A stretch of 33,684 bases of DNA from Alphaproteobacteria bacterium (GTDB lineage Bacteria; Pseudomonadota; Alphaproteobacteria; Elsterales; Elsteraceae). A model generated the notes under the pieces. That model made no database searches. It had not been told where the DNA came from and worked only from the letters and a program-made list of their open reading frames with translations. Position numbers and translations under genes: made by a program. This document shows positions 28,839-33,684 of the stretch, piece by piece. Positions within the stretch are counted from its first letter, which is position 1. Each line of letters starts with the position of its first letter. Where the stretch lies: positions 1-33,684 of the forward strand of contig JAAFIC010000032.1 of the NCBI GenBank assembly GCA_013298565.1. The letters run 5' to 3'.

Positions 28839-29204
28839 ATGATGAACCCGCCGACCGAATTCGATCTTCATGCCCCAGACCCGCGACCGGAACCCCCGGT
28901 GAGCGATCTGGAAGATAAGGTATTGGAAGCCCTCCGCACAGTGTTCGACCCAGAAATCCCGGTTAACATTGTCGATCTCGGGCTGATCTACGATCTGCGC
29001 GTGCTGGAAGACCGGCGCGTGTTCATCGCTATGACGCTGACCGCGCCGAACTGCCCAGTGGCGGAAGAAATTCCTGTGCAAGTTGCCGATACGGTGAAGG
29101 CGGTTCCCGGCGTCGTCGATGCCACCGTCAGCCTCGTGTGGATGCCGCCGTGGACGCAAGACCGGATGAGTGAAGAAGCAAAGCTGCAACTCAACCTGTT
29201 TTAG
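28839..29204 (+). CDS. sufT: SUF-associated DUF59/MIP18 family protein SufT
   Basis: A 121-residue protein of the DUF59 (MIP18/PaaD-like) family, which aids iron-sulfur protein maturation. Blocks: LRTVFDPEIPVNIVDLGLIY, TLTAPNCPVAEEIP with the conserved cysteine, and VSLVWMPPWTQDRMSEEAK. The start at ATG 28839 is preferred to an earlier in-frame ATG (28764) inside sufU; Met2 (28842) is equivalent. It is the last gene of the operon here; no sufA-type carrier follows within the window. Confidence 0.9.
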   Translation: MMNPPTEFDLHAPDPRPEPPVSDLEDKVLEALRTVFDPEIPVNIVDLGLIYDLRVLEDRRVFIAMTLTAPNCPVAEEIPVQVADTVKAVPGVVDATVSLVWMPPWTQDRMSEEAKLQLNLF

Positions 29205-29375
29205 CGGAGACGTCCCGCAGGAGCGGGACAAGCTGAACCTTAGAGCATCGTGCGTCAACTATGACGCACGATGCTCTCGCTTTCTTTTAGCCCTCGCCGG
29301 GTGGGCGCATCCGCGCCCTTGGCCGCCGCCTCAATGGCGGCTTATAGAGCCGCGCCAGAGTTAAGGCGCGCGGCT
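29205..29375. other. Hairpin-rich intergenic stretch after the suf operon
   Basis: Five separate inverted repeats occur in 170 bp: stems at 29212-29229 (7 bp), 29242-29277 (16 bp), 29303-29318 (6 bp, GGGCGC-ATCC-GCGCCC), 29326-29340 (5 bp) and 29345-29378 (11 bp). No coding frame is evident. It probably holds terminators for the convergent genes and perhaps a small structured RNA. Confidence 0.6.
29242..29277 (+). terminator. Terminator hairpin of the suf operon
   Basis: AGAGCATCGTGCGTCA and its exact complement around a 4-nt loop, then a pyrimidine-rich tail including CTTTCTTTT. The arm is nearly the same as the hairpin arm at 2317-2333. Confidence 0.7.
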
Positions 29376-29378
29376 CTA
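29345..29378 (-). terminator. Hairpin containing the stop codon of the small minus-strand gene
   Basis: TAGAGCCGCGC and its exact complement surround a 12-nt loop. The right arm includes the TAG stop (29376-29378). Termination is inferred from position; there is no T run. Confidence 0.5.
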
Positions 29379-29594
29379 AGGCTTCGGCGACAGTAGCTTC
29401 GATAGGCGCTCGGTGGTTTCCAGCAGGCTATCGTCCATCAGGGTCGCATAAACCTCTGACCGGCTGGCATCTACCGCAATCAGTTGGGCCGAGGCGACCA
29501 TACAGGCCGACCGGCGAACTTCGGCTTGAAGATCCTGAATGGCTTGCGTCAGGTTGCGAATTTCAGACAGGATCGCATCGTTCATCTCGGTCAT
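29376..29594 (-). CDS. Small hypothetical protein
   Basis: A 72-residue, mainly helical soluble protein, not recognised. The pattern SEIRNLTQAIQDLQAEVRR suggests a short coiled coil; a Cys-Met-Val-Ala segment and the end RLSKLLSPKP follow. I chose ATG 29594, with a weak purine-rich sequence upstream; a GTG at 29621 and an ATG at 29585 are other options. It lies downstream of the membrane-protein gene with a 60-bp gap, possibly in the same transcript. Coding status is likely but not certain. Confidence 0.55.
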   Translation of the reverse strand: MTEMNDAILSEIRNLTQAIQDLQAEVRRSACMVASAQLIAVDASRSEVYATLMDDSLLETTERLSKLLSPKP

Positions 29595-29658
29595 GGTCAG
29601 CGGCTTTCTTTGGCGGGCCACGAAGGGCTATCCGGCGTACTATGAAGTGAGCTTGGGC

Positions 29659-31002
29659 TTAAAACAAGCGCAGCGCCGCATTCAGGAGCGAGAGACTGAT
29701 AATCATTCCCAAGCTGCCCAAGCCGACGAACAAAATATTACGGCTCAACAGCAACCGTTGCTGCGGCACGGCAAACATGAAGGTCGCGACGATCAACGTC
29801 ACGCCCGACGGCGAGACCATGACGGCGAACCCCCAGGCCGATTGAATGGCCTGGGTCATCACTATTTCGTCCAGCCCGCTTGCCGCCTGTCCCAGCACAC
29901 CAATCAGCACGGCTGCCGTAATCATCGGGTGAATGCCGATAATCCCGCCGCCGATCATGGCGACAAAAATCGCCGTGAGCACCAGCGGCACTGGCAGCCC
30001 GCCGATCAAGGGGGCGAGCGCCGCAATCAGCCCTGGCGAGCCTTCGATCAGCCGCCCGAGGCAGAGGGCGACCGTTATCAGCAAAACCTCGTCCGCCCCG
30101 CGCCCAAGGCCCCGCCACACGGTTTGCGTCACGCTTCGGCTCATCCGGGGGGCTTGCCACAGCAGGGCGATCACGGCGAGCGGTAGGGTTGCGACGACGA
30201 CGGCATCGAGCTTGCCGATCTTAGTAGTTGCGACCAGCAGAATCGTCGCCCCGGCAGCAATCCCACAGTGCGGCAGAATCGGGAGCGCGGCGCGTACCCC
30301 CGGCAGCAGGGAGCCGCCTTTCTCCAACCGCCACGCCAGCAGGAACGCCGCTGCCGCAAACGCTAGTCCCATCCCAAGATGCCCAAGACCATCGCTTCCC
30401 GGCAGATACTGCGTGCCGAAAGCCACCGAGACGGCAAAGGGCGACCAAAAGGCCGAAAAGCAAATTCCGCGCAAGCAGATCAACGCCATTTGTCGCCGCT
30501 CGTCCTCCGGCGCGTTATGCGGCAGCAGCGGCGCGAGCATAGCGTGCGCCCCTGTGGTTAGAATGCTGCCAAGGCCGGTTGAGAGCACAAGGGTGCCGGT
30601 ATCGCGCCCCTGGGCCGGAAGCTGCACAAAGGCCGCCCGCGCTCGCGCCATCGCCGGAAGCTCCCCCACGATCACGCGCAAAATCTGAAGCACGGGTAGA
30701 TAGGCGGCGAAAGTGAGGGCATCGGCCAGCCCCGCCCCAACAGCGCTGAGGGGAGCACCGCCGAGCAGCAGGGCCGCGCAGGCCGCGACCAGCATAGTGG
30801 CAATCGCCAGCGTTCGCCCCTTCACCAGTGGCAGTGCGGTTGCGACCAAAAGCAGCGCGGCACCAATCGCCAGCAGCGGCGGCAGGGTCAATCCCAAGGC
30901 GCGGCCCAGGGTGATGATGATGAAGCTCGCCAATAGCCCGCGATGCAGAAGAAGGCACAGGTGCCGTGCTCCTATCGGGCCAGACTTGCGGCTTGGTTCC
31001 AT
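29659..31002 (-). CDS. Polytopic membrane protein, possible transporter
   Basis: A 447-residue protein with about 11 or 12 hydrophobic helices and short basic loops. It has two loosely similar halves, each with a motif of polar residues between hydrophobic runs: FSAFWSPFAVSVAFG in the first and GIHPMITAAVLIGVLG with AVMVSPSGVTLIVATF in the second. This repeat of small and polar residues in broken helices recalls ion-transporter-superfamily permeases, but I cannot place it in a family. It faces the aminotransferase operon divergently across 120 bp. Substrate unknown. Confidence 0.7.
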   Translation of the reverse strand: MEPSRKSGPIGARHLCLLLHRGLLASFIIITLGRALGLTLPPLLAIGAALLLVATALPLVKGRTLAIATMLVAACAALLLGGAPLSAVGAGLADALTFAAYLPVLQILRVIVGELPAMARARAAFVQLPAQGRDTGTLVLSTGLGSILTTGAHAMLAPLLPHNAPEDERRQMALICLRGICFSAFWSPFAVSVAFGTQYLPGSDGLGHLGMGLAFAAAAFLLAWRLEKGGSLLPGVRAALPILPHCGIAAGATILLVATTKIGKLDAVVVATLPLAVIALLWQAPRMSRSVTQTVWRGLGRGADEVLLITVALCLGRLIEGSPGLIAALAPLIGGLPVPLVLTAIFVAMIGGGIIGIHPMITAAVLIGVLGQAASGLDEIVMTQAIQSAWGFAVMVSPSGVTLIVATFMFAVPQQRLLLSRNILFVGLGSLGMIISLSLLNAALRLF

Positions 31003-31122
31003 ACCGAAACTTCCCGTAACGAAATTTTAAGTGCGGGCGTGAAGCAAGTCACTATGATCTGCTCTGTCTTACAGGGCCGTGTAGGCTCTGCCTGTGTCGA
31101 TTGATTTTGTTTGGAAATACGA

Positions 31123-32256
31123 ATGTCCCTTGCTGCTCCGCTTCCCTTCATCGACCTTAAAGCACAGCGCCGCCGTCTTGGTCCGCAAATTGAGCAAGCC
31201 TTGGTGCGGGTTTTGGAGCATGGGGCCTTCATTATGGGGCCGGAAGTGCGCGACCTTGAAGCCCAACTGGCCGCCTACGCCGGGGTGAAGCACTGCATCT
31301 CCTGTGCTTCGGGTACGGACGCACTGATGATGGTGCTGATGGCGAAGGGCATCGGGCCGGGCGATGCAATCTTCTGCCCGTCCTTCACCTTCGCCGCGAC
31401 TGCGGAAGTGGTGGCGCTGTTGGGGGCCTCGCCGATTTTCGTCGATGTCTGCGCCGATGACTTCAATATTGATCCCGTCAGTCTGAAAGCCGCGCTTCCG
31501 GTGGCCGAGGCGGCGGGGCTAACACCGCGCGGGATTATTGCCGTCGATCTCTTCGGCCAACCCGCCGATTACCGCGCCCTCCAGCCGCTTGCCGACGCCA
31601 ACGGCCTGTGGATTCTGGCCGATGCCGCACAGAGCTTCGGTGCCAGTTACGATAACCGCCGCGTCGGCGCTGTGGGCGATTTTGCCACCACGTCCTTCTT
31701 TCCGGCCAAACCCTTGGGTTGCTATGGCGACGGCGGCGCGATTTTCACGAATGATGATGATTTTCGCGACGTGCTGCACTCGATCCGCGTTCACGGCCAG
31801 GGCCGCGATAAGTACGAAAACGTCCGCCTCGGTATCACGGGGCGGCTCGATACGATGCAGGCAGCAGTTTTGCTGCAAAAAATGACGATTTTCGACGATG
31901 AAATCGCCGCGCGCAACGCGGTGGCGGCGCGTTACGCAGCGGGTTTGCCGAAGGAGATGATCGTTCCCACACTGCTGGCGGGGCGCACCTCGGTGTGGGC
32001 GCAATATACGGTTCTGCTAGAGAACCGCGACGCTGTGCAGCAAAAGCTCCAGGCGGACGGCATTCCGACGATGGTCTATTACATGCGCCCGCTGCACACG
32101 CAGCCGCCGTACCAAAAGTACCCGCAGGTTCCTGGCGGACTGCCGGTCACGGATAGCCTATCGCAAAAAGTGTTGAGCCTACCCATGCACCCCTATTTGG
32201 ACACGCCGACGCAAGAGCGGATTCTGAGCGCGGCTCACCGGGCGGTCGCGGCATGA
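31123..32256 (+). CDS. DegT/DnrJ/EryC1 family sugar-nucleotide aminotransferase (GnnB-like)
   Basis: A 377-residue PLP aminotransferase of the sugar-nucleotide (WecE/ArnB-like) family. Blocks: PFIDLKAQRR, SCASGTDALMM, FTFAATAEVV, DLFGQPADY, ADAAQSFGASY and the PLP lysine Lys196 in SFFPAKPLGCYGDGGAI. The start ATG 31123 is preferred to an upstream TTG (31111). It overlaps the next gene as ATGA. With a GlcNAc 3-dehydrogenase-like partner it would add an amino group at C3 of a UDP-3-keto-GlcNAc, as GnnB does in making diamino sugar for lipid A, or WbpE in O-antigen synthesis. Confidence 0.88.
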   Translation: MSLAAPLPFIDLKAQRRRLGPQIEQALVRVLEHGAFIMGPEVRDLEAQLAAYAGVKHCISCASGTDALMMVLMAKGIGPGDAIFCPSFTFAATAEVVALLGASPIFVDVCADDFNIDPVSLKAALPVAEAAGLTPRGIIAVDLFGQPADYRALQPLADANGLWILADAAQSFGASYDNRRVGAVGDFATTSFFPAKPLGCYGDGGAIFTNDDDFRDVLHSIRVHGQGRDKYENVRLGITGRLDTMQAAVLLQKMTIFDDEIAARNAVAARYAAGLPKEMIVPTLLAGRTSVWAQYTVLLENRDAVQQKLQADGIPTMVYYMRPLHTQPPYQKYPQVPGGLPVTDSLSQKVLSLPMHPYLDTPTQERILSAAHRAVAA

Positions 32257-33215
32257 GCCTGTCGCCGCTCTCCGTCTCGGTCCTCGGCGCGGGCTTGATG
32301 GGCGGCAATCACGCCCGCACGTTGGCAAGCCTGCCGGGGGCGAGGCTCCACCGGATTTTCGATCCGCACGCGGAGCGCGCCGCAGTTCTGGCCGCGCAAA
32401 CGGGCGGGCAGGCAACCGCCGATCTCGACACGGCTTTGGCGGGCGCGGATGCCGTGGTGATTGCCGCTAGCTCCGCCGCTCATGCCAGCCTTGCTCAGGC
32501 CGTGATTGCGGCGGGCAAGCCGGTTCTCATCGAAAAGCCGTTCGCGGTTACGGCCCTCGAAGCCGAAGCCGTTATTGCCGCTGCCGAGCGGGCAGGCGTG
32601 CCAGTGGCAACGGGCCATGTGGAGCGTTTCAACCCGGCCTTCCTCGCTGCTCAAAAACTGCTCCAGGGCCGCCGGATTCTCGCGATTGATGGGCGGCGGT
32701 TGAATGTAGGCTCCAACCGCATCCTCGATACGGACGTGGTTATCGACTTGATGATCCACGACATCGACGCGGCGGTGGCCCTGATGGGCGGCGTGCCGGA
32801 GGGGTTGGTAGCGCAAGGCTTCGCGCTCGCTGAAGGCACGGCCAAGCGCGATCACGTGCTGGCGGCTTGGACGCAAGCCACGCCGTCGCCGGTTCGCGTC
32901 TCGATGCACGGCAGCCGCCTGGTCCCCGACCGTGTGCGCGAAACGCGGGTGCTGACAGAAGACGGGATGGTGGTTATCGACTTTCTCAATCGCACTGTTC
33001 AGGCCAGCGAGTGCCTCCTTCCCGATGGGCAAAGCGAAGGCCGCAGCTTGGTGCCCGTCGCGGTTCAACCGCACGAATCCCTCGCCGCCGAACTCACTCA
33101 GTTCCTGCACGGGCTTCGGCAGGGGCGGCCTGAAGACGTGGGCGTAACCGTGCAGGCGGCCTTGCCGGTTCTCAGCCTCGTTTGGGCCATTCAAAATCAG
33201 CTTTACGGGGTCTAA
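32253..33215 (+). CDS. Gfo/Idh/MocA family oxidoreductase (GnnA-like UDP-sugar 3-dehydrogenase)
   Basis: A 320-residue NAD(P)-dependent sugar dehydrogenase. The N-terminal Rossmann motif is VLGAGLMGGNHAR, the family EKP motif is in VLIEKPFAVT (Glu94-Pro96), and GHVERFNPAF (residues 121-130) is the pattern seen in UDP-GlcNAc 3-dehydrogenase-type members. It would oxidise C3 of a UDP-sugar so that the aminotransferase encoded before it, with which it overlaps by ATGA, can act. Its stop is immediately followed by the csaA-like ATG. Exact substrate is inferred from the pair. Confidence 0.87.
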   Translation: MSLSPLSVSVLGAGLMGGNHARTLASLPGARLHRIFDPHAERAAVLAAQTGGQATADLDTALAGADAVVIAASSAAHASLAQAVIAAGKPVLIEKPFAVTALEAEAVIAAAERAGVPVATGHVERFNPAFLAAQKLLQGRRILAIDGRRLNVGSNRILDTDVVIDLMIHDIDAAVALMGGVPEGLVAQGFALAEGTAKRDHVLAAWTQATPSPVRVSMHGSRLVPDRVRETRVLTEDGMVVIDFLNRTVQASECLLPDGQSEGRSLVPVAVQPHESLAAELTQFLHGLRQGRPEDVGVTVQAALPVLSLVWAIQNQLYGV

Positions 33216-33557
33216 ATGTCTGAAACCATTGCTTATGCCGATTTCGAGCGCGTCGATATCCGCGTTGGCACCATTATCGAAGCGTTGCCGTTCCCGGAAG
33301 CGCGCAAACCCGCCATTAAGCTGCGTGTCGATTTCGGCCCGGAGATCGGCGTGAAGAAATCCAGCGCGCAGATTACCTTACACTATCAGCCGGAAAGCCT
33401 AGTGGGGCGGCAGGTGGCCGCCGTGGTCAACTTTCCGCCACGCCAAATCGGCAAATGGCTCTCGGAAGTGCTGGTCTTAGGTTTCCCCGATGCCGATGAC
33501 GCGGTGGTTCTGGTTAGCCCCACGGTGCCCGTGCCCAATGGCGGCAAGCTCTTTTAA
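33216..33557 (+). CDS. csaA: CsaA-like tRNA-binding protein
   Basis: A 113-residue OB-fold protein of the CsaA type, related to the tRNA-binding domains of MetRS and PheRS beta chains. Recognisable blocks: DFERVDIRVGTIIEA, PAIKLRVDFGPEIGVKKSSA, VAAVVNFPPRQIGKWLSEVL and the C-terminal VPNGGKLF. CsaA binds tRNA or acts as a chaperone in B. subtilis. The ATG follows the previous stop directly, so it is probably translated with the sugar enzymes, though no functional link is evident. Confidence 0.93.
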   Translation: MSETIAYADFERVDIRVGTIIEALPFPEARKPAIKLRVDFGPEIGVKKSSAQITLHYQPESLVGRQVAAVVNFPPRQIGKWLSEVLVLGFPDADDAVVLVSPTVPVPNGGKLF

Positions 33558-33562
33558 CGGCG

Positions 33563-33597
33563 CATAAGGTGCTTGCGGTGTCCTTATGAAGATTTTT
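33563..33597 (+). terminator. Possible terminator after csaA
   Basis: CATAAGG and CCTTATG form a 7-bp stem with a 12-nt loop, followed shortly by ATTTTT. The remaining bases to the window edge show no recognisable gene. Confidence 0.45.
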
Positions 33598-33684
33598 GCA
33601 AAATGTTCTTGCGGGGTTTTTGGGTTGGGCTTATAAAGCGCTTCCCGACGACGCGGCGCTTGTGATTAAGTCACTGAGATTGCT

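Noticed and set aside
29281-29375. A CRISPR-like or tandem repeat array after the suf operon
   Set aside because: The hairpins have different sequences and irregular spacing; there is no direct repeat unit.
32235-33194. 319-residue antisense frame opposite the Gfo/Idh/MocA gene
   Set aside because: Shadow frame with no domain and no ribosome site of note.

Overview
The window looks like chromosomal DNA of a GC-rich alphaproteobacterium, most likely from the Rhodospirillales. The basis is gene content and style: a TIGR02302/DUF4175 protein, an EI24-family membrane protein, a bactofilin, and an Rrf2-sufBCDS-sufU-sufT operon. Genus cannot be settled from sequence alone. I see no rRNA, tRNA, IS element, prophage or CRISPR array. 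No gap between genes exceeds 300 bp.

Left edge (1-3.5 kb): the 3' part of a large DUF4175 gene converges on a secreted PQQ-type sugar dehydrogenase. Both stop codons sit inside one long hairpin.

3.5-14.3 kb, all on the minus strand: an island for reductive pyrimidine breakdown. In transcription order it holds a RutR-like TetR regulator, an N-carbamoyl-beta-alanine type amidohydrolase, PreT and PreA (dihydropyrimidine dehydrogenase), a ribbon-helix-helix protein plus a small membrane protein, an ABC importer (ATPase, two permeases, NMT1-like binding protein), a terminator, and dihydropyrimidinase. A near-consensus RutR operator overlaps the regulator's stop codon, just upstream of the amidohydrolase. 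Together the genes would import a pyrimidine and convert it through dihydropyrimidine and N-carbamoyl-beta-amino acid to a beta-amino acid, ammonia and CO2.

14.3-17.5 kb, minus strand: EI24 protein, bactofilin and the two subunits of an aconitase-X enzyme form a run of genes leading into rutR.

17.7-22.9 kb: adenosine kinase, typA/bipA, a class I aminotransferase, an orphan MNT-type nucleotidyltransferase whose HEPN partner survives only as a few codons, and a small lipoprotein on the other strand.

23.0-29.2 kb: a complete SUF iron-sulfur assembly operon. Its promoter overlaps a sequence matching the core of the E. coli IscR type-1 site. It is followed by 170 bp packed with five hairpins.

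29.4-33.7 kb: a small hypothetical protein, an unidentified polytopic membrane protein, then an operon of a DegT-family sugar aminotransferase, a Gfo/Idh/MocA dehydrogenase (GnnB/GnnA-like) and a CsaA-type tRNA-binding protein.

The main uncharacterised items are the RHH/membrane-protein pair inside the pyrimidine island, the aconitase-X pair of unknown substrate next to rutR, the degraded MNT/HEPN module with a possible ribosome-site-sequestering hairpin, and a family of related palindromes at gene ends.
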